Positions 41,226-54,601 of a stretch of DNA of 64,000 bases are shown piece by piece. Made by a program: the position numbers and the translations under genes. Within the stretch, counting starts at the first letter, position 1, and every line of letters begins with the position of its first letter. The stretch is from Angiostrongylus vasorum. Lineage: Eukaryota; Nematoda; Chromadorea; Rhabditida; Metastrongylidae. The notes below the pieces were generated by a model that was not told where the DNA came from, did no database searches, and saw only the letters and a program-made list of their open reading frames with translations. The stretch is from NCBI GenBank assembly GCA_018806985.1, contig JADANN010000218.1:496001-560000 (forward strand), written 5' to 3'.

Positions 41226-41560
41226 TTAATGCTTTCTTTCTTATATTGCTCATACTTAATGTTTATTACATATAACGTGCCTAATTACACGTTTTATATT
41301 GTAAGCAAGTATGTATTTTTAGCACATTTTTGCAAAAAAATCTCAGAAAAAATAAAAGCTAGTGGAAATGAGTCTCAGAGTTAGAACACCATGAAGAATC
41401 CGAAGTGACGTATCATCCGACGACTTTTCTTCTTCACTGGTGCGAAAATATATCCACAAAGGCTGTAAATTGACATGTTGTTGCTTAGATTTCATAAACC
41501 AATTCTATTCTCTATTCATTCAACTTTAGTGAATGTAGTAACCTTGCAGAGATAGAGTAG

Positions 41561-41838
41561 GGACGCGTGTGGCGCAGTGGTCCGAGGCGCACTGCAACAC
41601 ACACGTGGAATCGCTCCGCGCGCCAATGGTGCACCCAGCCTTCCATCCCTCCGGGTTCGGCAGATTGGTGCCAGACTTATCTGGGAGGATAGCAGCACTG
41701 GTTCGAGACATGGGTAGGCCACCGCGAGTTATTGTGAAAGCCAGATGTGCATTCCATCACCAGTAGCGATGCTGGTGAAATCGAATGCATGGCGCATCCC
41801 TTAGGGATTCATCAACGCCGAGAGCTTTATCCTTTTTT
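41561..41838 (+). mobile_element. SINE-A full-length copy
   Basis: The head GGACGCGTGTGGCGCAGTGG has a perfect A box, and the B box is GGAATCGCTCC. The complete body and T-rich tail (GAGCTTTATCCTTTTTT) are present. No unambiguous target duplication is visible. It lies 335 bases downstream of another SINE-A copy. Confidence 0.8.
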
Positions 41839-42239
41839 ATACTTTTAATAACCTTGGTGCTTCTTATACATGCATGGTGCATACAAATATTCTTCAAACA
41901 GTTACCGATTTTCAACGGGAGCTGTAGGACTCAAACGTTTTCGGCCTATCTAAAATTCTGTTGCCACTTTTAGTTTTCTTGTATTCTCGCCTTCATTTAC
42001 GTCTTCAAAACAAAATCGTATCATAATTTACACTATCAAAGCCTTAATCATTAATGATATCGACTTTTACAAAAACTTCCTAATGGGTACTGGTAATAAA
42101 AGGGTAAAGGTAACGTTTTTCCTTGAAATTGAGAACGAAATCGTCTAAAAACCGCTCTTTTTTTGCTCTCGAGTAGAAAATAAAAACTAGTGCACTCGAA
42201 TGAACAACAACAGGAACTTCTGTTTACTGGTTCATCACC

Positions 42240-42545
42240 CGAAGAACCTCTGTTTAACGGGCGTCATGTCGTCCAGTACGGATGAAATCGCTGGAATTGA
42301 TCGATCCGGGGTGGTGGCGGTGGTGTGTGGGTAGGAACCAGAGGCTAAGAGGGTTGTTCCGGCATTTACGACTTGGACGCGAGGCCATCTTCTTTACTCT
42401 TCGTAATGGACAGCTATAAATCAGACGTCGCCCGAATCGCAACATCTCCGCTCGGTAGGCAGCACAACGACATCGGAGTCGCAGAACGTGGCGATGTGGT
42501 CAGGACGTTTGGCGTCGGCGTTGGCGTACGGTCGGCCTTTACAAC
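42240..42545. promoter_or_regulatory. GC-rich island, putative regulatory segment
   Basis: A GC-rich patch with several CGTCG/GGCGTCGG words and a G-rich run (GGGGTGGTGGCGGTGGTGTG) on the plus strand. Open frames on both strands are short and unconvincing. Listed for composition only. Confidence 0.2.
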
Positions 42546-42606
42546 GCATTCTTCCTGTGTTGCGTTGTATGAAAACACATTGATTAGTATGATTAATGTG
42601 GTCTAA

Positions 42607-43300
42607 ATTTAGTTATAGGGTAACACTTTTTAGCACTTTATCACTTTTGTCCCCGTATTTCGTGTTCACTGACATGCTTAACAACGTGAAACGAATGTAC
42701 TGCTATGACGTTTTTCATCATTAAGCAAATCATTATCTGTTGAAAGCTGCGGGATCATTGTCTAGGTCCCAAGTATGGAGGACTTCGAGCATTCTTAAAC
42801 TGCTCCATAGGGTTTTCCCCGTCGTTGAGACTGGGCAGGAGAGAAGGGCAACAACGTCTCAGTGATTTAGGGTCGCGTTCATGTGAATTTAGCAGAAACC
42901 ATGATGGAAACTTCCGAACTGTTAACTAAAATTTCGACATTACTTTTCGACAAGGTTAATTTGTTAGTATTAGGATTCATCTGGATCCAGAAATACAGAT
43001 GACCATCAATACGTAAGAACTGGTCTCACTCACTGTGACGAAGTTAACTGTCGAACGAAACATTTTCTATAAATGTCAATGGGTACGCTTAGCTTCCACT
43101 AGAAGAGGTAAAAAATTTCAGAGCCAAAGTGGAATATCTTGCAGCGTTAATGAAAATAAAAACGAGACGATTTCACGTTGAATCTGCCGTGGCAAGTGCC
43201 ATCAAGTGCGTTCACAACTTTTTTTCAGCAGAATCACATTCGAAGGCTTTCTACAATAATATAAACACGTACACAGAGAGACATACATACATACATATAT
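42607..43300. other. AT-rich stretch with one possible exon-like frame
   Basis: After an acceptor-like AATTTCAG (ending 43121) a frame reads AKVEYLAALMKIKTRRFHVE for about 45 codons before running into a microsatellite. No donor fits well, so I do not call it a gene. Confidence 0.3.
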
Positions 43301-43307
43301 ACATGTA

Positions 43308-43332
43308 CACACACACACACACACGCACACAC

Positions 43333-43396
<64 letters not shown>

Positions 43397-43474
43397 CATA
43401 CACACACACGCACATATACACACAACATACACACGCACACGCACGCATTTAAACACACGTGCATACACACCTAC
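43308..43474 (+). repeat. (AC)n microsatellite
   Basis: A long (AC)n run, broken by occasional G and T, preceded by ATACATAC units. It gives long spurious Cys/Val and Thr/His frames on both strands. Confidence 0.95.
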
Positions 43475-45650
43475 ACACTGTGAAATCAAAGAATCATCTA
43501 CCTCCTACAAATCTATCTGACGTAGTTTATTAACTAGCAAACAGATTTTTTTTCCCCCAAAATTCGGGCAACTGTATGATAGATTGTAGTTGTTTCTACT
43601 ATCGCCCGTACAAAAAACAAATAGCATCTGATAATTCTTCTGTTGTTCTACTCAGATTTGAAAAAATGAGAAAAATAAAAAAGGCAAAGAAAAAATTTAG
43701 AAAGAAGAGAGTTTTCCACTGAACTTATAGGACGACTAGTGATCATTTTTTTGTAGTTCACCTAGTTTTTCTCCTTTTTCTCTGAACCAATAGCATTTAA
43801 TCCACCATGGAAGGGAAGGGATAGCGGCATTCAGTGTTCAGTTGAAGCGATTTGTATGCGACGACCATGGGAGAGCCGTCATCGTCTTTCCGAATCGTCT
43901 AAATTCAAACCATTTTTTTCGATTATATCAATTGAATTCGATGCATTTACTTGCAGCACTTACTTTTATTTTTAGTGGTCTCAAACAAAATCCGTCAAAA
44001 AATGCAATGTAGAAATCCTCTTTTTGAAATGCTTAAATTCACTTCAAAGGACATCTCATAATCTTTCCATATTTCCTTTATCCGTCCTTCAAGAAGTCAT
44101 CATCCCATGCAAACTTTCTGATTCGCAGGTCTACCTCAGTTATGGCGTTTATGAATCTTGTGACAGAAGTCTCCTAGCTATCCTCGGAATATTTGTTTAA
44201 AGTAGAGGCTAAACCAGGTACAGTTTTTTCCTCACCTTAGTGTACTTATTCGTTGTTCTCATGTTCGCATGAAAAAAAGAAGCGCTACAAAAGAAAAAAG
44301 AAATGAGAGAAAAACAATAGACTTTAAAATGTTTCTTTGAGAAGAAATTATTTTTCTCGTCTTATCAAAACAGATATGAACAGCAAAGAAGTGGAGCGGG
44401 ACCTGGATACGGTAGACCTTCATTCTGCCTGTAGCGACGAGCTTATTTCGACTGAGAAACAATCTCGTACTAACAGGTAGAACGAGAGTCAACCTGGGGA
44501 GTAAGGACAAGACGACATTTCTGGATGGCCATATGAGAAAAACATAATGAAAGGATTTCTCATCAACAAAGATTTGAAGGTAAGTTTTGAACTTGGAAAA
44601 AGAAGGAGAGAAGGAAGGAGGCAAAGGAATTTGTGCAAGAGATTCAACATTTCGCTGTTGGTGAGTTTTGTGTGAGAGCATATGTGTCGGAACGTTAGTA
44701 GAATGTTGTGGTAAGACGAGAAAAACTCGGAAACAAACAACATTTGACGTCAGTTGTTGCTGGATAGTGCAAAAGCGATCCATAAATGCCAGTTCGAATT
44801 AAAGAAGAAGCTGACATGTTGGAATTGATGAGATGGCGAAGCAGTGACTTCCCGAACACCATGGAACAGCCGCTTATCGCCCATCCTCATTTTTTTTCTA
44901 CACAGCTAAGTGATAAATTAGCGCAGCTCAGTCATTGTTAACGTAAACTTCTAAGCTACTCCACGACAAACTCGTCCCCGAATCTATTGGTCGCCCACCG
45001 AAGACAGCTGTAGCCGGTGTTGAACGACGGTATGCTTCGAGACTGAAATATAAATAAAGGCGTGCATCTGGTTCATTTTGTTCTTTAGAAAAAATTTGCT
45101 GTGACCATGTAAATGAATACCGTGCGAAACGGTATTATAAGAAAGTGCCAGTACTTCTGTTGTGAGCTGTAAGCGATTTATGAAGAATATCAATCTGGAT
45201 AGGAAATACTACTCTTACATTAGTCCCTGCATAATACGCGTTAAAATGCGTTTTTCTTTTGCATGCTCATTTCATTCAAGTCATTTGGGTTGCCTAAAAT
45301 CTTGCAAAAATTTTAAAAAATTTTTTTTAGAATTTCAAAAAAAGTTTGTTATTTTAAAATTTTTTTTACGAAGTCAATTTCTAGTCGCCGTTGGCACCCT
45401 ATGAAATGTTACCAATCCACAGTATTTTAATCGAAGCACATCAAAAGCTACCGTAAATAAAATTCTACGCACTTAGATCGAAACACGTGCTATTTTACGT
45501 TAACTAGATGCTTGTTGCTGTTAGAAACTGCATTAGAAACCATTGTCGTCAAAAAATGGATAACATGAGATGAAAAGTCGACTTCAGCTTTCTCGTTCAG
45601 TGAAGAAATTGAGCCTAGCTTTTACCATCTTTTGTCCACGATGTAAGTAC
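43475..45650. other. AT-rich stretch, nothing recognised
   Basis: The long minus-strand frame at 44783-44259 is opposite an A/G-rich strand and has no domain or codon bias. No repeat copies are recognised. Confidence 0.45.
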
Positions 45651-45654
45651 TATC

Positions 45655-45960
45655 ACGAATAATCGCATGGATGCTGAGATATAAAGAAAACTCGAAACCT
45701 CATGCGTGCTTCGAACCGTGATTACTCTTATCTGGAGCTTAACCTGCTATCCACCACAACATCCAACGGCCTTGCTTTACCTTCCTTTCGGCTTTATTTT
45801 TACTCTTTCCATGCTATCAATAACCATTCGTCAAAGGGAATGATCTGGGTAGTGTAAATCGGCATTTGCGTAGGGTAAGGAGGATAACCATGGTTTCGAA
45901 GCTCATATAGGTCACAAGTTTTGTTCATATCTCAGTATCCCTGCTGGTGTACTTCACATT
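45655..45960 (-). mobile_element. SINE-B copy with both inverted ends
   Basis: The left block is GCATGGATGCTGAGATATAA and the right block is GTTTTGTTCATATCTCAGTA, its inverse. The minus-strand tRNA-like unit reads TGCTTCGAACCGTGATTAC on the plus strand (inverse B box), followed by the A region CTGCTATCCACCACAACAT. The body word TCGTCAAAGGGAATGATCTG matches the other copies. Diverged but complete in layout. Confidence 0.6.
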
Positions 45961-46394
45961 ATATCCTGCCATAAAAAAAAACGAATAGACAGTAAACAAA
46001 GTTAAAACAAGAACATGGATATTTTTTCATGCAGTTATATGGATGTAGTTCATATCTACAAAGGTTGCGGAAACTGGATCATTATTTAGAGATAATGGCT
46101 ATCGAAATAATAAGGGCTTCATTAGGCAACTTATATAGGAGTTCGTTCATTCAACGATAACAGTCAACTCACTTAGGAAATCACATTATCAATACTAATC
46201 CTCATTATACTCACCTTTGAAAGGCAGGTTTATCGCAGAAATGGTAGTGAACGACATAGTAGCTGTTTGGACGAATCATTAACAGCGAATACGGTTGAAT
46301 ATCGTCTTTCAACTACCATGTTGGTGTTGCTCAGCAACAGCAACAACAATCAGCACTTCATCAACAATGGGTAACACTGACAACGACGATTAAC

Positions 46395-46650
46395 GATGAT
46401 TTAGCGCTGTGTCAGCAGACTGTCACAAAGACCGCCGTACTGGCAGCATAGCGACATCATTGTACTATTGTACGTGAAAGTGGGCAGTACGGCTGGCACA
46501 ATTCCAAATCGGCACCACCTCTGTCCACAAACTGAGCGAGGGTCACACGGCCGTACCACGACGATCGGGGACGGTTACGCACCCGGGCAGGTCGGCGACG
46601 GGCGACACTGGCTGGCGTGTGGGCGCAACGCCGCTCCCTCTATGCAAATT
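46395..46650. promoter_or_regulatory. GC-rich island with octamer motif
   Basis: About 250 GC-rich bases containing GGTCGGCGACGGGCGACACT and ending in octamer ATGCAAAT (46642-46649). This is the third island in the window in which the octamer coincides with high GC. No frame looks clearly coding. Confidence 0.3.
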
Positions 46651-46789
46651 TCGCCCATTTCGTACCATAAACACATTGTGTACGATAGGCATAAAGCAAT
46701 CACGCATTATATGTACAAGCAAAACATGGAAAAATCAAGAATAAGGTGTTGGGCACTGATCATCTCTAAACGATAAGCCATGTATTCCA

Positions 46790-47016
46790 CCCCATTCGTA
46801 CTGTCATAGAGGAGATTGAACGCATTTCTAGGCTACACGTCGTGTCCTACCAACGAATAAAGTGAGTGTCTTTCTGTGCTCTCGAACAAGTCTGATATCG
46901 TATGACCAGAGAGTGATGGAAGGCTGAGTGAGCTCTACGTGCGAGATCCAACCAGAGACTGATACTGTGTGTGTTCAATGCAGGGCAACTCTAACCGCTG
47001 CGTTACACTCGCTCCA
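46790..47016 (-). mobile_element. SINE-A-related copy, degraded
   Basis: The minus-strand head at about 47016 (GCGAGTGTAACGCAGCGGTT) is a good A box. A 55-base spacer leads to TGGTTGGATCTCGC, B-box-like. The body matches SINE-A weakly (CAGCCTTCCATCACTCTCTG). Confidence 0.55.
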
Positions 47017-50000
47017 AAAACTCTTGAAATACACGTAGTATTACACATTTTTTAACCTTTTTTTGCTAAAATTTTTTATTGTTTTTTGGTGCAAGGGAAA
47101 CATAGGGAGTTTCAAGCAGGCTCTGCTGTGGCATATGTCTACTCATAGCTCATGGTTCGATTTGTTAATGGTAAGCTCTTTCTCATTTTGGGAAATCACA
47201 GTTCTAATGTGGAGAGGTGGTGGTAGTAGACCTCATTGTTCATCAACCAAGAAGGACACCTCGTACTTCAAGTAAAGTGGTAAATCACTGAATCATAAAT
47301 CTAACAAAACATGAAAAAAATTGTCTTCCATCAATTTTAACAAATTTTGTTCTCTTCCAGTGAAAAACGTTAAATGTGGAGCTTAAAACTGCCTCTCACC
47401 CTTGGTACGATTCGAGACTGATCAGCACTAGTCATCAGAATCGTTACAATTCTTTTTTAAATCACCAATGACTAAAATGAATCGAAAAAAGAGAAAAAGC
47501 AAAAATGAACAAAAAATTGGCTAAAATCTCTTATGGGACCATATAATCTTAGGAATTTAGCACAGTTACGCTAACATTTCTGAAAATGGTAACAACATTC
47601 CAATGAACTGGATTCAGTTCACCAATAATTCTGCTGCTGATTGATGTCGTTTCATCTACTGATTCCTATTGCAGTGGCTTCGTTGTTTATTTTACAATAA
47701 AATTATTTTTCATGGCAATGAAGGGGAAAAATGGAAAAATTCAACGACAGCGACTAAATCTAAGTCCAAAATCCTATAAACAGTCTGTAATTTTGCATTA
47801 CAGGGATAAAGCAATGTTGAAATAATCGATCGAGTGTTCTACTACGGGGCAACACAGACTTTCACGAATCCGAGTTGAAGTCGATGGAAACTAATCGAGA
47901 AGCTCTTTAGTGGGTCGGATCAACATCACGTAAATGGAAAATCGACTGCGGCTCGTTGTTCCTTGGATGTAACGAAAAAGATTTCGGACGACGATGACGG
48001 ACCGACGGACAGGCGGCTGCTGATTCAGAACGAGTGTCGATTTTTCGGCGCGGTCCATATCGTCGTCGTGAGAAAACATGCCGAAAAGAACAACTTGAAG
48101 CTTTCCTTTTCTCGTTTTTCGTGCCTCTTGTTCTTTTTTGTCCTCCTTTCTCAAAGCGGAACTGTTTTCTTGCATTTCCCTATTCATCAAAGTTTTCTGC
48201 ACTTTCGTTTTCAGTGGTTTGTTTTTGTTAAACTATTAGGCTTAGAATACGAATATTCTGATCAGGACATTTTTAAGTGTTACTGAATTGATTATCTTCC
48301 ATTTTTCATTTTTAATTTTCTTTCAGTCTTGTTCTCTGACCGCTTATCTTGTCCTTTCCTTACTGTTCACTCTGTTTCTCTGATGTCTTGTCATACAATC
48401 AACATAAACGATCCATTTGGCTCACACCATTAACACAATAAAAAATTCGGACCGATAACCATCACAACTCCTCCGTAAGACGAAAGACTTACCGAAACAA
48501 CCTGGAAATAGTGTGTTAACGATGGAGTGATGAGATGAACCAAAGGAGAAGTCGTCCTGATGAAAAGTGGCGAATCATCGCCGTCATCATCTAGTGGATA
48601 GCATCGGACACCAGCAATAAAACTTCCACACGCTTTTTGTTAAAAATCAATGTTAAAGTGCCGTTCTCTCTCTCCCTCTTCCCTCTCGCTCTCTCGCCCA
48701 ATCTCTCTTTTTCTCTGCTTTCTATTTCTATAACTTTTTTCTCTTTCCTTCTTCTTAACTATCTTCTTAACTATCTGCACTTTCATGTTAAGATCTAAGA
48801 AAGCCATTGTTGCACTTGAGAACTTTCTTGCTTACGTAAGAATACTGCAGTTAATCACATGGAATAATGACATGGATTCGGAAAGAAACAGGAAACGCTA
48901 CTCGCTACCTACCGTACCTCCACATATCCACCGTACACCTGGCCTGTCGAAATGCCGATTGTTCGTCGTCTTACACAGCTGTCTAGTTTGCACGTATCGT
49001 GTGTGGATATCTTTTTACATCAATGATGAGCTCTGAGCAAAACAAAGGAAAAAACGTAAAAAAGGCGATCGTATTCATTTTCGTGGAAACACTTCCAACG
49101 TGACTATGCGTTTACTACTTTCTTGTACGTAAAGAAAGTAGTAAACGAGTGCTTGGGAAGAACCTGAGACAATCTCTTAAGAAAGTCTACTGATTTCATT
49201 GGTAAACTCCCTAAAATTTTTGCTTTCTAATATTTGCCTTGGACAAATTTAGCTCTTTCGTCTTTGATTTTTCTATTATCAGAAAAATTCGTTACAAAGT
49301 TCAAAGTTACAAAGAAAAATTCCTATTTTTTCAGCAATGAGCTATCTCATTTCTGTGTCACCGTTGCAGTTAATCTCATACCTTGTCGATTTTTTTCCTG
49401 CTTCATTCACAACATCGGAGTAATTCCTTTAAAAACCGACGTTTTTTTTCTTTTGTAGAGCCCGGGTAGTACTTGAATCGTTTAGAACAGAAACAAAAAC
49501 TGAGAAAACAAAGAGAAACAAAAAAATAGGCAAATTTTTTGATGAGGTTTTAAAATTTGAAAAAATAGGTTGGCACGTCTTCCATAAAACTTCAGTTTGG
49601 AAAAAAAGTGTAGAAAAAAAAGCTTAATACAATATGTTTCGAAACTAGCCTCGTAGGGATTTCCTACGAGATGATAAAAGAAGAGAAAATAAAGAGAAAA
49701 GAGAGTAAGAAGAAAGGCCAAACTAGACGAACAGCGGAGACGAGACGGCTTCTATGTAAATGTCGACGACGGAACTGAATTGATAAGGCGGCGAAGCGCC
49801 GATAAGGAGAGAACGGTAGGCGACGGACGACGTGCCGAATCCACGGCCTGATGACGACCGCCTAAGCGGTCACGTGGATGCGGTTACGGTATCGGGTGAC
49901 GAAATATGCCCATTAAAATGAACGAATTCTTATATTCTTTAAGAGATTATCGCAGTAAAGACAACGGTCTTGCGCTCAATCGCATCATCACCTAATGTTC

Positions 50001-50235
50001 TATGTATTGATCTCTTGGCGGAGAAAATCGATACAAATAAACGATCTGCCGACTGCGCGTCGGTGAGGATTTGAGCCAAAAGACCTTGGATACTAATGAA
50101 GAAGGCGTCGATAGACTGTTATTTATGTATTGTAAGAACCTCACTATATATGCTTAAACAGAAACATAATCGTCGACAGAAAGCGAGCATCTTTCCTTTC
50201 ATCCATTGGTTCTTTTTCACTTAAAATAAATAAAA
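47017..50235. other. AT-rich stretch with CT-rich tract and one GC island
   Basis: No gene recognised. 48664-48780 is a (CT)-rich pyrimidine tract. 49735-49910 is a GC island described separately. Other frames are chance. Confidence 0.45.
49735..49910. promoter_or_regulatory. GC-rich island with GATA and E-box motifs
   Basis: A GC-rich segment with TGATAAG (49781-49787), a second GATAAG (49801-49806) about 20 bases on, and CACGTG (49871-49876). TGATAAG is the consensus for nematode intestinal GATA factors and CACGTG is a bHLH site. An enhancer role is inferred from motif co-occurrence only. Confidence 0.25.
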
Positions 50236-50512
50236 GATAGAAAGCACTGAGCGTTGATCATTCCCTGGGAGAAGCGGGATGCCTTCGACTTCGTTTAGCG
50301 TCGCTAGAGAAGATTGAGTATGACCTATGCAATGACATGCGGTGACCTTCCAACGTATCAAATCAGTGCTACTATTCTTCCAGACAAGTCTTGTACCAAT
50401 TACCCGACCTCGGAGAGATGGAAGACTCGATGACCCCGAGGCGCGGAGTGGACCTAACAAGTGCAAATGTGCTGCAGGGCCACCACTAACCAATGCGCCA
50501 CACGCACCCTAA
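50236..50512 (-). mobile_element. SINE-A copy
   Basis: The minus-strand head (GGTGCGTGTGGCGCATTGGT at the right end) has a clear A box. The B-box region is altered (GTTAGGTCCACTCCGCGCC). The body and tail (GAGCGTTGATCATTCCCTG on the plus strand at the left) match the family. Confidence 0.75.
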
Positions 50513-50870
50513 CTTGGTAATGAATAAAGTTTTTAACCAGTCTAATAGAAAACTTTTGCCCTGCTTTGTCGAACGTGCAGAAATTTTGAAACTCAGATGA
50601 AGGGAAAATGAAAATGCTAGTACGGTGATTTGTTTCAAAACTTGATGACTCTCTCTCTCTCATCTTAATTTATAAAACATCAATATCTTTTAGAGAAAAA
50701 AAATCGGTTTTTTCTTCTCGCGCAGTTCATGTAGTACTTAAGTCGTTTGAAATTGCGGTAAAGATGAGGAAAAGCCAAAGAGAACCAGAACAACTCCAAC
50801 AGGATTTCTTTCTGAATGGCAGCAAAAATGATGGGCAGTAGACAATTGGGTGGAATCATTGCGGGTCTGA

Positions 50871-50898
50871 AGAAGGCTAAGAAGCCGATACGTTAACC
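50871..50898 (+). ncRNA. Isolated degraded hammerhead-like motif
   Basis: Plus strand: GGGU, CUGAAGAA, stem II GGCU-AAGA-AGCC, GAUAC, GUU, AACC. Stem II is perfect, but GAAAC is mutated to GAUAC and stem I is short. It stands alone with no PLE sequence recognised beside it, so it may be a solo remnant or chance. Confidence 0.3.
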
Positions 50899-51027
50899 GT
50901 CTTAGAAATTTGATATGAAACTCGTGTAAGATTGGGAATAAAATGACATAGAAATCATTGGTACACGGAAATTTTCTTCGAAGTTCAACTGTAGCATGAT
51001 CGAATTGTTCAAAAAGTTTCCATGTCT

Positions 51028-51335
51028 AGGCGTACACACATATATGAATATAGGAACATATGTCCATACACCGCACACCGACAGAATATGTACACACAGA
51101 GATTCACATATATACACATACACACATGCATTCACATGCATACATACGCATTCGCGCAACACCCACACATGCATCTAGGATTGTAAACGTATATGTGTAC
51201 ATACAAAGGCATACATATACATACATATACATGTAATTACCCATACATTTACGTACACACACATGTGTCGCACGTATTCGTGCTTATACACATACGTAGA
51301 CACACGTAAACATAGTCGTATAAAGGGACATTCAT
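51028..51335 (+). repeat. ACATAC-rich cryptic simple sequence
   Basis: About 300 bases dominated by ACATAC, ATACACAC and CATGCATTC units without strict periodicity. Confidence 0.8.
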
Positions 51336-51348
51336 AAATACGTACATT

Positions 51349-51349
<1 letters not shown>

Positions 51350-51394
<45 letters not shown>
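51350..51394 (+). repeat. (AT)n microsatellite
   Basis: A perfect AT dinucleotide run of more than 40 bases. Confidence 0.95.
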
Positions 51395-51396
<2 letters not shown>

Positions 51397-53224
51397 GTCA
51401 ATCGTTTTCTTCTCTCTTATCTGATAAACGGTAGCTCATCGATGACTATACAAGCAACGAAAGCATGAAAGCGAAGCAATAACAATCGAAGTCATTTTCT
51501 CATTTGATTCATTTCTTCGCCTTCTTTAATGTTCTTTCTAAGAAAATGTCATACCGGAGTGAGTATGGATGCTTTTAAACTTATAAAGGGAATTTCCATA
51601 ATAATGGTTCTAATGAGTAGCACCTTTAAAAATGTTTACGCTACTCAACTCTATAATATCTCAAAAAGGATGTGATCTCATAAATGCCTTTCCATCTATT
51701 TTTGAACTTCTTACCTGCATGAGCGAAAACGAGGCGGGAAAGAATTAAGGCGAATACAGGGAACGATTAATGATGACTGATAAGATGTCCATTGAAACAG
51801 ACGTCAATGATTGCTGCACTAACGGTGTTGACGATAAGATAAGTGATGACAAAATAGAGAAACCATAAAAAAGAAAAAAAATGAAAGAAAATGACTGAAG
51901 CAACGTGAGCGATGTTGTGTAAGCTTGCTTGATTAAAAAAAAAAACATCTCCACTGAAGCATTCATGTTGATGAAGTTCAGTCAGTGGACGAGTTGTCGT
52001 TTGGAATTGACGATGATCTTCTACACGACATCATCAACGGCGGCGGCGGCGACGACGACGACAACAGTGTCAGAAGCGATGAGGTGACTGACGCTGGCCT
52101 CTGATCGATAGATTCTATGAGGTGTAGACGTACAACTCGTACACATCATTGCAGTTACGAGTAAACACGGTCATAAAAATGAACGATGGCTTGATTATCC
52201 TGTCTTGCCAATTTTTTCATGCCTATCGATTTTTAACGATGTCCAGAATGAAGTAGTGAGGAGGAAAAAGAGCGAGGAAAAAAAAGGAGTGATGAATGCC
52301 AGAGAGGAAGATTACGACGCATATTTCGGATGTAACAATGCACATCTCCATCATTGCTACTCTTAACCTTCCAATATCTTATTTAAATCGTTACCAACCT
52401 CATTATTTGATGCTCTACTAATGAATTATGAATAACGAACAACACTTGTAAAGTTGGATGGTCCCTCTTCTTAATGAACCGCGATGTGATTTATAGCGTA
52501 TCAGTTTGCTTCTGATTCGTATTTTGTTGCTCAAGCAATTTTTTTGCCGGGGCCGATGATAGCCGTACCAGGACGTTCCAATGTCGTTCGTCATATCAGA
52601 GGCAGTCACTGAGCCTTATGAATCGGAAAGAGTTTCGCTGCTTAGGAATTGGGTGGATTTCTTCGAAGGGATTACGATTTTCAGCATAAACAGGATGTTT
52701 TCATTAGCTTCCGGATGAAGATGTCGACCACTTTGTCAGCCTAGGGGACCTAATGAGAGAACAACCTCTCCACTAAGCATCATAGTTCGAGGAACACCCA
52801 GAAACACCCATAAATCATAGTGTAGGAAGGCGATGAGCCCTATTGTTCATAGTGTTTGTAGCAGGTGCTGACAGCTCTCAATCGAGATTAACTTTTTCAT
52901 CTCATTTTTTTAACCTTCAAGTGAACGCTTTCCTTCCACATTGGAGGGTGTTTAGTGATTTTTGCAAGGAGTTATAACCAAGCAAAAAGTCATATTTTAT
53001 CGTTTGCAGCGGCTTTTTTCTTTTTCTGATTAACTTCTTTTACCAATTCAGAGGCAGCGATAGACATAAACTGCTCTATCTTTAGGGGAATTCCACAAGA
53101 AAAACAAAAAGCGTTAAAAATTGAATCTGAGAAGAGAACTACATAAAGAAGTATCTAGTAGTATGGCCACTCAAGATAAAATAGGAAAGTTGTGAACAAA
53201 TAAATAAATGAAATAAATGTATAA
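51395..53224. other. AT-rich stretch, nothing recognised
   Basis: A short GGC/GAC trinucleotide run at about 52035-52065 (GGCGGCGGCGGCGACGACG) is the only notable feature. No gene or dispersed repeat is recognised. Confidence 0.45.
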
Positions 53225-53504
53225 GAACTCTCGACGTTGATCAGTTCCTTAGCGATGGCTATGAATTTGATTTCATTAACCATCGTTAGAGGTAGCTGAA
53301 TGCATATCTGGCCTATGTAATGACGTTTGATGGCCTACCGATGTGTCAAATCAATGCTGTTATCTTCCCATAAAAGTCTGGTATCAATTTGCTGACCCCA
53401 GAGCGATGGAATGAATGACTTATGATCTCTGGACGCTGGATCGAATTAAAGAGCGCGTGTGTATTGCACGGCACCTCTAGCCACTGCGCTACACACAGCC
53501 TCAA
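53225..53504 (-). mobile_element. SINE-A copy
   Basis: The minus-strand head (GCTGTGTGTAGCGCAGTGGC) has a clear A box. B-box-like TTAATTCGATCCAGC follows. The body and tail match the family (plus strand GATGGCCTACCGATGTGTCA and CTCTCGACGTTGATCAG). Confidence 0.75.
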
Positions 53505-53894
53505 ATTGAATATATATAGAATATAATATAGAATATAATACGATGTCAATAATTATTGCATACTAAAAACCGATAATATAACTCTAAAACATGGCTAATT
53601 TCCTACCACGTCACATCTACAAGCAGTGACTTTACCATATAAAAGAAAAATCGTTGCTGCTCTTCAATCGAATCTTTTGCCTTTAGAGAAATGATTAGCT
53701 AAGATGTTCCAATGCGATATCCTCGGTTCTGAGGAAGACGACGTACCATAATGTTTCTTCTCTTTTTACGGAAGAAATCATTGTCGATGTAGAGACACAA
53801 TGTCGTCTTCGTTTACGCTTTTTAAAACTAGTAGACGCTGATTTTAACTTCTATTTGCTACCTATTATGCCTTCATAGGAGGATATGATGTGAA

Positions 53895-53930
53895 ATACAA
53901 CCACAATGATGCTGAGATATTCGGACAACA
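53895..53930. mobile_element. SINE-B terminal fragment
   Basis: Only the terminal block ACAACCACAATGATGCTGAG and ATATTCGGACAAC remain, preceded by family tail-like sequence (CTATTTGCTACCTATTATGC). Confidence 0.5.
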
Positions 53931-54601
53931 CCGGTTTATTCTTCGCTTCTTCTTTGCTCTGGCAAATTTTCTATGTGAAACCTACAGCTTTCTAATAACC
54001 TACTAGTTTGTGTCGTTTTCGTTCGCAAAGTTATCAGACCTAAAATCGCTAAATTGGCAAATAAAATTGACAATTATCGGAGACGTCGAATAACTTAGTT
54101 CGCTTGGAGTGTGATCGAACCAGCGATCGTCTTCAGCAGAGTCATCGCACCAACAACAGTGACTAGATTTATTTAAATGCTTATTTGGACGTGATAAAGA
54201 AGAAAAAGTGGTCAGAAAATCTTCTAAATATCATTCTTTAGAAGTGAACGCTCCACCTTAAGAAACTCCATTTATTTTTAGCTAATCACAATAGAACCAT
54301 CGTTTAACGGATTTTTCTTTCAAAACACCTGTGTAAAAAAAAGGAAGAAGTTTTGTCAAACTCTGTAGCATTCGTTAAACAATGAACTAATTCGAATTTA
54401 AAAAATAACACGGAAAGTGTATTAGTTAGAAACGCAGCGCAGCATCACTCGTGGTCGCTGAATCGACCCCGTCCCAGGTCAACAAATCCTTCCAGCCCTT
54501 CGATGTCAGCGAAGTAGGACCAAAGTTGTCTGAAACGTTCCTTGCAGTCTACAAAAGTCGTCAACATCCCCTGGGAGTAAAGATTTAACTGAATTATACC
54601 A

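Noticed and set aside
43129..43489. Thr/His-rich and Cys/Val-rich frames on both strands
   Set aside because: Direct products of the (AC)n microsatellite. The short upstream part after an acceptor-like AG has no fitting donor.
44259..44783. 174-codon open frame on the minus strand
   Set aside because: It lies opposite an A/G-rich strand that has few minus-strand stops, is Leu/Phe/Ser-rich, and shows no domain, codon bias or splice context.
53714..53750. CUGAGGAAGACGAC segment resembling a hammerhead core
   Set aside because: The GAAAC and cleavage triplet are not recognisable, and stem I does not pair.
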